From Distichodus sexfasciatus (lineage: Eukaryota; Chordata; Actinopteri; Characiformes; Distichodontidae), in NCBI GenBank assembly GCA_032718565.1, contig JAVGVS010000007.1, positions 6,068,259 through 6,132,258 of the forward strand: 64,000 bases of DNA, in the 5' to 3' direction. The translations under genes and the position numbers were made by a program. Shown piece by piece: positions 13,216-26,084 of the stretch (position 1 is the first letter of the stretch; the number at the start of each line of letters is the position of its first letter). The notes below the pieces were generated by a model that saw nothing but the letters and a program-made list of their open reading frames with translations, was not told the origin of the DNA and did not search any database.

Positions 13216-14079
13216 GACCATCATTTAGCTCATTATGCTGTGCTCAGATTTTTTTGGTTTGTTTTGGCTTAGTTCTGGTTGGCAATTGTAAAGGAGAATC
13301 TCATATTTAAACAAAGTGAAATTCTGATAGATGATGCCATTGCTTGTATGTCTGCCCTCACTATCACCAGATTAAGAGTATGCTGAACACTGCTCTGACA
13401 GTCTAGAGGAGACAAGCAATTGGCAAGAGAATTGGAAATCAATGGAGGTTAAATGAGACACAGTCAATGGAGCTATGGCTCAAAACGAAATTCAAGTTCA
13501 TGTGTGTGTGTGTGTCTGTGTGGGAGAAAGAGGAAGATGGTGCCTAAATTTGTCTGTGGGTTGTTTATAAAACTGTCTGGATACTGTAGTGAAGAACACA
13601 CAATCTTAACTGTTTTTTAGCGGCTCGTGTGCATGTACACATGCATGTGTGATTGCATGTCGGGGGTGTATTATGCTGGGAGATGAGGTCTAAATTACAT
13701 CTCACCTCAGAATGATTTCTGCACATCTCATTAAGAGGGAGTGTAGGGGGAGGGGATGGAGCTGGGGGAAGAGCGAGAGAGGAGCGCACATCTTGAAAGG
13801 ACTGGAGGGGCTGATTGTGTTCATAAGAGAGCAGACAGTCACAGGCACTTTGTTTCAGCATCACTGCCTTCAAACAGGCTTTGAAATCAAATACCTTTCT
13901 GATGTGATCAGGCAGCCCCACAGAATAAAAGAATGAAAGAAGGAGATGGTGAGGCGAGAGTCAACCAGAAAATCATGGATAATGAGAAAGGAAAACAGCC
14001 CGGAATTATAAAAATGTATTAACTTGTACTCAGAGACACACTCCGCCTACGTAAAAATTCTAATACCTGCATTTGCAAC

Positions 14080-15640
14080 CTTTGTATCCGCAGCCCACCA
14101 AATGAATACCAAAGTAAGTCCATCTTTAAATGAATCAATACACGCCAATTATGTCTCATTGCAGTAGTTAGTTACTGGATTTAGAGAAAACAGCCATTTT
14201 TTCCTAATGAGTCATTTAACTGTTTATCCCCTCATCAGCCTCATAAGATAGAGATGATTCTCTATGTGAAGGGAGGGCAGTTGAAAGAGTGTCATTGGCT
14301 GCTGCAGAAGGTTAATTGACTTTGCGTTTAACATGCTAAATTATTCCAGTTTGCCTGCATGGCATTAGCGTTAGCGAGCCTGTCCCTGCCGAGGTCAGCC
14401 AAGACCAGTCATTAATTAAACTTGTGACATTTAACTAGATGAGTTTCTTTTCAGTGAGGATGATATTATTAATATTAACGGCCTCATGTGAATCGGCGCT
14501 GTAACTGACCATGTTTTAATAGTATCAGGAAGATTGAATCAGATTTTTTTAAAGAGGGGGGAAGCTCCCCTGAAGCAGAGATAAAGAGTTAAAGGTAAAT
14601 GTGTTATGGCAGACATTTTGTGCGTGAAGCCTTGTGTTGTTGAGGAGACATGTTGTATACAAAAACTCTAAGGGTTTTCTGTGCCCTTAAACTAGCGAGT
14701 GGGAGATAAGACAGTCTGAATATTGCTTATGCATTCTGCAGCAAATTGGCCTAACATTACTGGACAGAAACTAAGCCTAGCCATGAGCTATGTGTATTTT
14801 CATGGTAATTGGTGTTTTCTAGAACAGTCTGAGGGCCACAGAAGCCTTATGACGAGGAGTTCATTTTCTCCTTTTTAATTGCTTTTTCTACCATAGGGCT
14901 GTAAAATTATGATTGATGAAATTTAATTTCACAACAGCTTCAACATGCTGATCACCCGGTTAACACTGTGGATGATTGGTGATTGCAGGTATAAGCATTT
15001 TTTTTCTTTACAAACAGCAGTGAGAGGATGCAATAAGGAGAATACTGCAGCTGTAGCCACTGCAGGACTATAACCCTCCCCCCATCTCTCCGGTATTAAT
15101 ATTGGGCAGCACGGGGGCCATGGTGGTGATTTCAGCTCCTCTCCCGCTCTGATAGATGGGTCTTGCTGATATATGATCTATGATGCATGCGCAGAAAGGC
15201 CAGCTCATCTTTATTCATGAGTCTTGCAAGCAATGTCATTTCCTTTTAAAGTGGCAGAACCCACATTCTCAAGCGTAGCTGTTTTTCCCTCTCACATGTT
15301 AATACTAACACTTCTTACGTGTTTGAGATTTTTTTGAGACTGAGAATCATTTCAAGGGTCCTTAAGACTGGGTGGATTAATGAATGCACCTCTAAATTAT
15401 ACATGTTTAATGGATATTGTTTGCTTCGGATCTCATGAATGTTTTTCACAGAAGATTAGCTTTTAGTGGCATTGCCATTCTTTTTCGGCTGAGCCATTAA
15501 TAGCCTGGCCAAGAGTGTACAATGTTGCCTCTCTCCAATGAAGCAGTGTTGGGTTATTATAATGATCTCAGAACTGAGATACAATCTCACGACCAGCATT
15601 CATTAAACCTCAGCCACACAATATTAGTATATGATGCTAA
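14080..15640. promoter_or_regulatory. Candidate conserved noncoding block
   Basis: This complex, non-repetitive sequence has many homeodomain-type cores (ttaattaa near 14412, aattaa, taatta) and no microsatellite. Such texture downstream of a developmental transcription factor often marks enhancers. This is pattern recognition only; no alignment was possible. Confidence 0.3.
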
Positions 15641-16419
15641 GCAACACTGATAGAAGTACTGATCTGTTCTACACAAGAAACATACAACATGAAGATAAAA
15701 TAATACCTATAGACATTCTTTATTGCAGCACATTTCTGTTACTCTCTCTTTTTTAAACATACACACACACTCACCCTCCCTTGTTCGTTCTCTGAGAATG
15801 TGAGTTTCCTGCAGTAGATGTAGGAAGAACCTGCCGCCTATCTGTCTCTGAAATGACTTTTTAATGGCCAACTGGATTTGCTCATCTATCACAGGCCTGT
15901 GCCTTTCCTGATTCTCAGATAAACTCTAATGGATTCTGTCCCTAATGTTCACACAGTCACCAGTTCACAACTCACTGTTTCATGGAGAGTTCTTTGCAAT
16001 GCAAAATAAATGTCCAAGTTTTCCAGACACAATACAGGCTAAGTGTTGGAAAATGTTTTAAAAAGAAACATCACACATTGCTCAATATTGTCTTTATACA
16101 CACTGCTCAAAACGGGACATACCCTCATAAAGAAAGGCATTAGAGAGATTTAGTGTGTGTTATTAATCACATAAATTAATCACATAACCTTAATAACTGC
16201 CTGTCATTAATCACATTAATAATATGCTAAACAACAATCACAAAGATCAACCTTTAAAATCTCCAGTGCCCGTTTGACATCATCGCTCATCTTCATAATA
16301 TTCAGGGTAAGACGAGCGCAGAGCTGAGCGAACATGGTACGGAGTAGAGGTTTGGAAGGGAGGGGGCTAGGGAAGGGAACAAGGGGTAGGGGTAGGAGGG
16401 AGGATGGGGGACTTTTTTA

Positions 16420-16580
16420 GAAGTCAGCCCTGTGAAATGAGATGCTAATTAGAAACAGCAGGAGCATGAACAGGCTACGCGTGGCCACCGTGAATATCTC
16501 GCACTGATATGATAAATTATGCTAAATCTCTGACCCTGTGCGACCTTGGGGAGCCTGGTATAAAGAGCTAAGATGCTGTT
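16420..16580. promoter_or_regulatory. Candidate conserved noncoding block
   Basis: A compact, non-repetitive stretch carries gctaattag, ataaattatgc and a GC-balanced core, flanked by G-rich low-complexity sequence on the left (16340-16410). It looks like a small enhancer-type element. No comparison could be run. Confidence 0.25.
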
Positions 16581-18573
16581 TCACCAGAAGTGTAGGGAGG
16601 TAAGATGGATGGTTTTGGATGGACGGCGTAGAGGGCAGATTAGCGGTGTGGTTAGAGTGGCATAAAAGTTTCAGACGGTGAGGCAGTGGGAGGCAGCCAA
16701 GAAAACCATTACAGGTAAGCTTGGTGCAGAAGTGGTGGTAAAAAAGACCGGCCTGGAGGGTGTAAAGAGCACGGTGGGGAGGGTGTAGGGTGTCTGGCTG
16801 GGTGTAGCGCTCTCCTACTGATTAGCATGAGAAAAGAATAGTGCATAGTAGTTATGCTGCTCTGTCCGGGGTTGATAACAGCAAGAAGCGTGCCAGACAA
16901 ACACACACTTAATGATACATGACATCTCACCAGGTGGCGGCCAGGCACCACATGTCTTTTCCTACTTTCTAGGCTTTTTTCTGCTTTTCTTTTGTGAAGA
17001 GTGTAAATCTCTAAAGCATTATTCGTTCCTCAGTTGGTGCTTGTGACCAACTCATATAAAACCACCTAAGAAAGGAAAACATCCACTTGTGGTTGTGGTT
17101 GTAATTGTAGAAAGTTGATGAAAAAACATACTTTTGCAGTCAGCATTGGATTGTGATTATAGTTTATGTTTCTAAAGTGGATTAGAACAGTCTAGAGAAG
17201 GGTAGGCAATAAAGGATCTGTGCTTCTCTCTCGTTTTGGGCTGGAGAGAATAAGGCTACATTATGGTGTATATCCTACTCACCATGACAAATCTAATATA
17301 AGTATATATTAATACAATTTTATATTAGCACCCCCATACACATACACATACTGTCACTTCTTCATTATGCATGATGGATAGCCCAATTTAAAAAGCTGCT
17401 GAGGGAGTCTAATTTAGGCATGAGATTTTTAACGAGATTAAACATTTCACATTCATAGCGGATAATCAATGCAGACATTTCTATCGTACGTAGACCTTGC
17501 TGCCCCAGTGTTTACATACACATTTAAATACATCCGTCAGAGAGTAATTACATTAAAGTCACAGTGGTGCTCAGTCATTCTTTTGTTTACACATAATACT
17601 CCCCTTTTAGTTTAGTTTTCCTATGCGCATGTAGAAATATAGTTTAATAACATTTCCAAATTTCAGGTGATACATTTTCTCTTTTTTAGACTTAATCGAA
17701 AACAAAGCAACACATTCCCATTTCTTACCCCATTATCATTTTTCATGCATGATATACATTTGCAAGTTTTTCTCATCTCTCTGTTTCTCACTGGCTGTCC
17801 CCTCCTGTGTTTCAAGGCAAATATTGCAGTGGCCTTTGAGTGGCCTGCAGACTGAGGCATGATTTATTTTAGTTATGTGTGGACGTCCAGTGCAGAATAG
17901 CCCATTGTGTTGATCACAAAGAGAAAGGCCAGACTCAGCAGCTAGGCAGATGGCACATTTTAGAATTAGAGACAATAGTGTTCACCCCGAGTTCTATTAA
18001 AGAACGCACAGAGCTGCATACTAATCATGCATACATTAAAGCAGTGGCCAGTGAAAGCCACACATGAAGGATTTTACATCCTCCTTAACATAAAATCAGT
18101 GATGTGGCATTCTCCCCTACAGCCATAGAATTTCATATATGCAGCCCGTCAAATGTTTGATTTTTTTCTGGTTGTGATGACATCATAAATAAAAACACTT
18201 TCCTGTGAGTAATATTGGCCTGCAATATAGTCATATAGTAATGTCATGTGGATGGAAGGAACATTCTAAAAATAAATCAAGCCCATATACACACATAATG
18301 GAATCAATATCACATACGTTGTTTGTGAATGTCAACCAATATTATAGAGAAGGCCTGGACAAAAAGAGAAATGAAATTAACAAGTAAAAGAAAACTGTTG
18401 GGTTTGTTCTAGAACACATTATTTGTGTTTTCAGCCAAGTTAAGAAACTCAGAACAGAATACAACTTAAGCGAATATAGAGTAGCTACAACACATTTAGA
18501 AGCCGCTCCCTTATTTCTATTCCAAAGGAACCTCTGTCTCTCCTCCCCCTTCCTGCAGGTGCAATTTAATGAG

Positions 18574-18581
18574 ATGCAAAT
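18574..18581 (+). promoter_or_regulatory. Octamer (POU) motif ATGCAAAT
   Basis: A perfect ATGCAAAT octamer, the consensus for POU/Oct factors, is preceded by caatttaatgag, a homeodomain-like core. It lies in a complex non-repetitive block of the zfhx3 flank. An 8-mer can occur by chance, so function is unproven. Confidence 0.35.
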
Positions 18582-18633
18582 GAGATATGCGTACAGGCAA
18601 TCTCCTGCACCATGATTAAGCACAGGATATTAA

Positions 18634-18638
<5 letters not shown>

Positions 18639-18665
<27 letters not shown>
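18639..18665. repeat. (CT)n microsatellite
   Basis: An uninterrupted CT dinucleotide run of about 13 units. Confidence 0.85.
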
Positions 18666-18668
<3 letters not shown>

Positions 18669-21427
18669 ATCCATTCGGTTAATTCCATCTTCTGTTCTGT
18701 CAGCTCATTATAGAACTGGTGCAACAGTCATATCCAAAGGACTGAAAGGCAAGAATTTTCCAGATGTATCCTCCTTGTTAGCAATCCTACTTACTGAGGG
18801 AATATTCCCTTATTTTCAGTTCCTAATCAGCCTGAAACAAGGGCACAATATCCAAGCCATCATCTTCTTCCTCTCCTTCCATCTTCCCCGCCCATTTCAG
18901 TTGTTTCTTTCAACTGCACCCTTTTTTGATGGTCTTTTTAAAAAATCCATTTGCATAATGAAGATGAGGTGAAATTAAGATCCCCAACGGAGTTGAGATG
19001 AGAACGCTGACGATCCAAACCTCATTAACACGGCAAGATTAGCATATCCACGCGTAATCCTCCTCTATCGCTACATATAAAATTCAGACATGACAAATTC
19101 ATTCACTAATTTCGCGACTTCGTTATTGCCCGCGTTCATGAGGAGGGTTTTCTTCCCGGTAAATGGAGCCTTTTTCCGAAAATCAATCGTTAGCTTCTGC
19201 CAGTCGCTACCTTCAAATGTGGACTTGAGGAGGTGATGCCAATGCAACATCTAAAGCACAAAGGTCTCTAAATCCCTCCCTTCTGAGAGACGGAAAACAG
19301 AGGGGAGAGAATGACGAAGAGACAGAGCAGTGGAAGTGTGCATTATTCATATCCCTTACTCATGTCAAACATCCAGTGATGATTTTAGCTCTCTCAGAGC
19401 TTAAGTGCTTGCTCCTCCTTTGCCTGAGAACAGGTTAGATTCAGCAGGTGGTCAAACTTTGTTCTCGTCTTCTCATCTCCCATAACGTCGTATGTTTGCT
19501 TTTTGGTGAAAAATTCGGGTTTGTTTGGGAAAAGTTTGGAGGCTCAGGAACTTCTGCAAGGTGTGAAAGTGGAGTCTCCTGAAGGGATCCCGCTGTCTTT
19601 CATAACAGCTACTTAGAGAGAGTAATCCTTGTTTACAGTTCCACATGTAGATGGACATTGATGTTCTCCTCTGCAAACTTTCAGCATTCCACCAAACTCT
19701 ACATTCCATCTTCTTCTTGAACAAGCAACCTTTCACAGTTTGAAAGTCCCACTTTGCTGAGTCATTGTCAGCTACTCAAAGGCCTCCATGCTTCTCCTCC
19801 TCAGTTTGTCTGTCCACAGTCTCTCCTCTCTTCATTACTCATCGTTTTGACAACTGTCCATTTAAACATCCCACTTGATTCCAGGATTCAGAAGTCAAGT
19901 TGGATATGGAGCTTCCGAAACATGCCAAAGATTCTCATTTTCCTCTTGTTTAGTGCTCCTCATCACCCAGCCATCCTCAGCTCAACCAACAGCAGTTTGC
20001 ACCATCAGGTACCCAGACATGGCATCAGGTTGGCAAGGGCACCGCTCTCCAGTCCTGGCATCTGCTGGCATTCCTTCAGTCTGTCATGCCCGCGCATCGC
20101 TTTTGTTCTCGCAAGCGTTGCTGCCACATTCCTCCTCTGTGACCAAATCTGTCACACTAATTAACCCAACAAACTCTGCTGGTGTTAATTAAGCTGTCGG
20201 ATCAGAGTGTTTGCCACTCTTTTGTTTTGTGTTTTTGTCCCTCGGGCTCTTTGTCTTTGCCAAGTGGCACGTGTCGGGGGCTGTTGCCGCAGAAGCATGC
20301 TGGCACAGTGCCATTCTTGAAACGGCGCCATGATTCCGGCACCAGACGGTGCAGCGGAGATCCTGGCATGCCGCCGAACATTAGCAAGTGCTAATTTTAA
20401 GTGCCAGCACAGAAATGCGCAGCGTATCTCCAGTGCGGTGAAATACCCATGAATGCCCACTCGCCGTATGGCACGAATATCAGGCAGCGACTCGCTGTGA
20501 TGCTCACCGGGTCCGTCTTTCGCAGGAGGGCATCGAGAAGAAGAACCACCGTGGCACATTGACCATGTGAGGTAGGAAGGGCAGCATTGAGTGTTGGTGA
20601 GTGTGTAAGCGAGAGTGTCTTCTACCTTTTGCATTGTTACAGAGGGATTGTTTCCATCGCTGAAAAACAAAGAGAACATTGTCAACATGCTAATCAAAAA
20701 AGTCTGACCAATGCTACATCAACACACATTACACAGACATCCACACTTACACCATGGAGATCCTGAGTGTCTGATGAAGTCTGATATGGTGTCCAACTTT
20801 TCCAACTTCCTTATATCGCTTCCTCTACAAATCACTCCTCTGTGGGCGATGGCAGCTGGGTGATGACTCTTTCTGTCTCTTCTCTCATCCTCTCGCTGAT
20901 GCCCGCGTGCCTACACTCCCTCGCCAGCGCCAACGCTGAGTGGATGGCACCGTGCCAACCTCACACGACCACCGAGCTCATTCGCCACTCTGCAGCAGGC
21001 CCTTCCCCCACGTCTCGCTCTTCCAGCTTGCGAGAGTGCTTTTGGTCTCTAGTAGTCTCCCTTTTACTTTTATCTGTGGCGGTTCTCATTTGATTACATC
21101 ATACAATTACTGATGTGTAATCTGAGGTGTGATCACACCGAGGACATTTTCACACATTAAAGAAAGACACGCACATACACACAAACATGTGCACAAGGAC
21201 GCACACTGTGATTTCCAAAAAAACTTTCGGCAGGTTTTTTTGTCAGTGTGAACAGATGGTCTTAGCTCTGAATGCATTTAGTCCATCTCTAAAGATACAC
21301 AGATTCTTGATTTTGTCAAGTGGACCCCAACAAGTTGTTTTCCCTTCTGTTCTTTTCCTTCTTTTCACTTCCCTACTTCATTCAAACGAACTGAGCGTGA
21401 AGCACCTCGCAACAGGAGGTACCCACA

Positions 21428-21477
21428 ATGCAAATGAACTAAGTTAGCATATCATCTAATGGCATTAATATGCAAAT
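21428..21477 (+). promoter_or_regulatory. Paired octamer motifs
   Basis: Two perfect ATGCAAAT octamers, at 21428-21435 and 21470-21477, have the same orientation and start 42 bp apart, about four helical turns. Between them are gttagcat, a one-mismatch octamer-like motif, and several TAAT cores. The clustering makes a POU-responsive element more plausible than a single hit would. Confidence 0.4.
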
Positions 21478-22519
21478 TAGGACATAATTTATGAACTTCT
21501 GTTTTGAAATATCCAACATCCTTCTTTCTGCTATTATCTCTTACTTTTCCCTTTCCTCCAATTCTCTTCACTTCCATTTATCCAAGCAGTTCTATCTCCC
21601 TTGCTGCACGCCCCGACCTCGTCCCGCACAATATAAATGAGCAGAAGGGTCAAGCCAAAAATAAAGCACAAGGGAGGTTACTGCGCATTGTTTGCACATG
21701 ATCCCATTTTTGGAGGAAGATGAATGTTAAACTCTAAATTCCATTTATGACCTTAAATAAATGAATATTACAAGTAAGTACACCACAACAACAAAAAAAA
21801 GCATGTAGAGAGCAGCAAAGAAATTTCAGAGAATAATATCAAAAGTCTTTTCATGTCTATTTTTTCCTCAAATGGGTGACTTAATGCCCATGAGCTTGCT
21901 AAAACACAAGTGAAGAAGGTGGAAATGGATATGAAAGACTGTCAGATGATAGTGAGAATTTTCTAGTTTAACCTATAGAAGTCCAGGTTGTGATAGGTTG
22001 TGTTTTGAAATTAAGTGATCTAAGATCTGAATAGTCCTGACAAGCATGTTTTTACTTCAAAACATTCTCTTTAGACAACAGTTACGAACAAAACTCTTTG
22101 ACTCCTTAAAATGTTTTATGATCTAAACTGTGGCAAAGAAAATCTGAGACAAAGTCTTTAAGCATTTCTGAGACCAGATTACATCAACAGATTTATTCTC
22201 ACCCACTTTTTTGGCAAACACACACACTTATACACACACATGGGCACACACAGTGAGTTACAGTAATGGAGGACTATCAGGACACACTGGTATATAAATC
22301 ACATTTCCCATCAGCCTCTGCTCTGACCCTTGGCCCGAAGAGTTGTATGGTTTTCAAGAAGGTGTGCGTGACCTGGTCGATAGTTACAAGGTCTGCGCTC
22401 CTCTACACCATATTATTCTCACATCTGTCCATTAGTGGGGCAGAGAGAGTAAATCTCTCCCACACATGTCCTCTGTCTCTTTCTCCCTCTCTCTTTCTCG
22501 TTCTATCTCTTACACACGG

Positions 22520-22585
22520 CGAGAGAAAGTGAGAGAGAGGGAGGAAGGGAGAGAGGGGGGAGAGAGAGAGAGAGAGAGAGAAGGG
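22520..22585. repeat. (GA)n-rich tract
   Basis: A purine-only stretch of GA, GGGA and AGAG units, followed by a G run near 22582-22588. Confidence 0.8.
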
Positions 22586-22731
22586 GGGGTATTAAGAACA
22601 GCATGGAATTACAATTGCCATGCATGTCACGGGGCCTTCAGGTAGTGTTGCCATGGAGATCAACCGAGGGAGGTGTCTTATTATATGAACATATCATATT
22701 TGACGGGGATGCAGGCTCCTGCAGGACAGAA

Positions 22732-22733
<2 letters not shown>

Positions 22734-22763
<30 letters not shown>

Positions 22764-22837
22764 ACAGAGAGAGAGAGAGAATAGGAAGAGACTCACATGC
22801 ATAAACACAATACATGTTTATACATCTGTGCATATAC

Positions 22838-22880
<43 letters not shown>

Positions 22881-22882
22881 GT
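22734..22882. repeat. Compound GT / GA / TA microsatellites
   Basis: A (GT)n run at 22735-22762 is followed at once by (GA)n at 22765-22780, and then by (TA)n at 22846-22876. Confidence 0.85.
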
Positions 22883-24423
22883 ACATATAAATAGACATTC
22901 ACAGACACTTATTTCATAATATATGCATTGGTCCTATGTGAACACTGAGTTTTAATTAAAGAAGTCAGTATGAAACTGCTGCAGCGTTTGTCCATGAAAC
23001 ATCTTTCTTAAAGAACAGGAAAACCATACTGCATATTCTTCGGTGGTAATCTGTTTCACTCTTCATTTCCCACAGTGCCATAAAGGTAATGCTATAAGTG
23101 AGTACTGAGACGAGGAGGATCAGGGCTGTATAACAGACAAGAAGATCCATGGATTATCTGAATTAAGGGAATTATTACAGGATGAGTGGACATTCACAGG
23201 GATTGCAGAGAGATCTATGGAGATGGTACTTGTGCACATGATGTCTGTAGCTGCAGTGAAGGGAGAAAGAGCATTCATGAGGGGTTTGGACGGTTTAAAA
23301 AATGCAGAGTGTGTTATGGAAAGGCATGTTCTATATGCAGGTATATTGACATTATACTGTATATGCAGTGCCTGACGTTCTGGCACAAACACACATACAC
23401 ACACCCAATACTGTCAAAACACCTAAGTCTTGAGATAATAAAATACAGAATGATTGCCTTTAAAGGGAAAAAAGGGAAACCAAAAAAAGCTCTTGTAGAA
23501 TCACACATTCAGACACATTTATTCACACAGGCACAAATGATGCTGTCCCCAGAGGGCAAATTCTGTGTGTGCTGTGAAACGAAATTCGGTGCCATTGTGA
23601 GAGCACCCTCCAAGTGAATAAACGGGAACAAAGGAACATGGCTTTTCTTGTTCGTCCTCTCCTCCCTATCTCTGTCGCTCCACTCTTTCGGTAAGCTATT
23701 TCTCTCTCCTACCATCTTTCCATGTTGACACATTTCTTACAGCCATCTCTCAATACATGCAGCCAAAAACACACTTACACATACACAGCAGTCACTGTCT
23801 AGGAAAAATGTCTGGCATTTTCTCTCCCCTCTGGACCCCCACCTTCCCGGTCTGAGATATCAGTAAATAGGAATTATGATGATCAGCGCCAGTGATTGTG
23901 GATCTGCACTCAAAGGCAGATAATGACCCCTAGAGGTCACATGCTGAACTGCAGCTTCTACTCATTCACCTGCTATGTTTAAATTCATTAAAATGGCATT
24001 CAGTTACTGACATTTTTCACCGAGTAATATCTCATGGAGTGCAGAACTGACATAAATAACCTGATGTCTTAAATTATAGATTAAACCATGTAAAAATTTT
24101 AAAAAAACCACAACAGTAAGAACAGAAAGAAAGATAATATAAAAATCACGTTTTTCCATTCTTTAGCAAGATCAGAAATTAAGAAATTATTTTGTCCTTA
24201 TCTCCAATTATTTCTTTCATATCGCAAAGAAGAATGAGCTAAAAAAATATGGTTTTAATATTATGCATATGAGAAATCTGAGATTCTGAGCACTTTCACT
24301 GTATGTCATTCTCACATCACATTTCATCTCTCTGCTGCTGCTCTCTCAGCTTCCCCTTCACTCGTCCTCCCTGAAAGGCAGCAGTAATGTGATTTCTGTA
24401 ATGTAATTTGTCTGTGGCGTCTG

Positions 24424-24426
<3 letters not shown>

Positions 24427-24458
<32 letters not shown>
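24427..24458. repeat. (GT)n microsatellite
   Basis: Sixteen or so GT units without interruption. Confidence 0.85.
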
Positions 24459-24459
<1 letters not shown>

Positions 24460-25314
24460 ACAGTGGGGAGGATCCCCACATCCCGCTCCAGTCTGGATGA
24501 TTTATGATCTGCGTTCTACCGTTTTTCTAAAACACGTTTCTCTTCATTTATTTTTAATCTGTGGAGCGATTAGTTCTCCCTGTCACCTGCTATGCCACGT
24601 CTGGGCTCTGTGTTAATGAGACGATGAAAAGAACTGAAGGAGGAGAGATGCAGGCTTAGAGAAGAAAAAAATATATCAGGTGAACCTATAGGCATACTCA
24701 GTGCTATTTTCAATGTTGAACACCCACTCAGAAACTGACAGCTTTGCTACAGTCGACAAGAAGCGAAAGACACTCAGTCCTCCTCTTGTCTCAGATGAGG
24801 GAACGACAGCCTGTGACATAATCAGCCATCTGTAAAGTGGGTTGCTTTACGTGTCTTTAAATGAACAATCAGCAAAAGTGGAGGTCAAACCTCTGCACCC
24901 GGTCCAAATCAGCCTGTTTATTTCCATGGCAACACTTTCCTCTATGCACTCATCCACTTCTATTTCTTGATTGCTTCATTTCCCTCTCTGCTCTTCCTCT
25001 GATCCCACTCCTTGTGCCTTTTATCCCTTCGTCTATCTACCTGGCTGGCCTCCTCTTAAGCTGCCACTACTGCAAAACACCTCTAACTGAATTACCGATG
25101 CACTTTATTGGGGTAGGCCAGTTGTACAATGACATAATGATCTTTATTCATTAATTCCATGCTGTTTGCCTGCTAAGTGCTTTTAGGCACTGAAGTCTTC
25201 ATCAGCTGCATTTCTGTGTACTTAATGCATCTCTTTTTCTTTATTTGTGTGCATAGGTGTGTAGGACTGCATGTACTGCATATATAAGACTGTGCATCAG
25301 TGTAGGATAAACTA

Positions 25315-25861
25315 CACTACCGGTCAAAAGTTTGGACACACCTTCCCATTCAATGTTTTTTCTTTATTTTCATTATGATTTACATTGTAGATTCTCACTA
25401 ACAGCATCAAAACTATGAATGAACTGTAAGGGCTATTGGACCAAGAAGGAGAGTGATGGAGTGCTCCGCCACATGGCCTGGCCTCCACAGTCTCCTGACC
25501 AAACCCAATCGAGATGGTTTGGGATGAGATGGACCGCAGAGTGAAGGCAAAAGGGCCAACAAGTGCTCAGCATCCTGGGAACTCCTTCAAGACTGTTGGA
25601 AAACCATTTCAGGTGGCTACATCATGAAGCTCATCGAGAGAATCCCAGAGTGTACAAAGCAGTGATCAAAGCAAAGGTGGTTATTTTCAATAATCTAAGA
25701 TATAAAACATGTTTTGGGTTACTTCACACTTTTGTTTACTACATAATTCCATACGTGTTCATTCATAGTGCCTTCAGTGAGAATCTACAATGTAAATAGT
25801 CATGATAATAAAGAATAAAACATTGAATGGGAAGGTGTGTCCAAACTTTTGACTGGTAGTG
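25315..25861 (+). mobile_element. Internally deleted Tc1/mariner-like element
   Basis: Near-perfect inverted termini of about 84 bp (25315-25398 and 25778-25861) begin cactaccggtcaaaag and its complement and are flanked by TA on both sides (25313-25314, 25862-25863), the Tc1/mariner target duplication. The 380 bp interior keeps only the C-terminal part of a Tc1 transposase on the + strand, including the NPIEMVWDEMDRRV-like motif around the third catalytic acidic residue (in two frames). The DNA-binding half and the first two catalytic Asp residues are absent, so it could move only if supplied with transposase. The matching arms suggest a fairly recent copy. Confidence 0.9.
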
Positions 25862-26084
25862 TACATATGAATCATTTAAGCATAAAGTCATTTAAGGTAA
25901 GGATAAACAAGTAAAAACAGGTGCAGATGATGACAGAGAATCAGGCCGGTGATTAGTATTCTGATGCTGTTGAATGCTTAGTGGTCTGAACAAGTAAGAT
26001 AGGAACTTAGGTTGCTGTTGAGGATGTATAAATAACCACATTTTAAATTGTAAGTGTAGGCACTTGGCAGCCATTCACAGTAGT

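Larger units (their letters stand above)
13216..25312. other. Gene-free flank between zfhx3 and transposon cluster
   Basis: About 12 kb shows no ORF with splice-site support, no recognisable protein motif and no tRNA or rRNA. It contains many microsatellites and several blocks dense in ATTA/TAAT, octamer and CAGCTG-like motifs. Comparable zfhx3 flanks in vertebrates are gene deserts with enhancers, so a regulatory role is a reasonable inference. The block at 20160-21100 has more G/C and CpG than its surroundings, but its open frames (for example 20185-20697 on the minus strand) have no domain or codon signal I can recognise. Confidence 0.6.

Noticed and set aside
13565..13921. 118-codon minus-strand frame
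   Set aside because: Pro/Cys-rich from G-rich low complexity on the + strand; no homologous motif known to me.
20185..20697. 170-codon minus-strand open frame
   Set aside because: No domain, no splice-supported partner, odd composition, and it sits in a CpG-bearing block where open frames arise by chance. Kept only as a region to check.
22500..22900. Possible CRISPR or satellite array
   Set aside because: The repetition is mono- and dinucleotide only, with no spacer structure; these are ordinary microsatellites in a vertebrate genome.
23186..23617. 143-codon + strand frame
   Set aside because: Low-complexity, Cys-containing by chance, no domain, no splice or start context, and it crosses a CA repeat.
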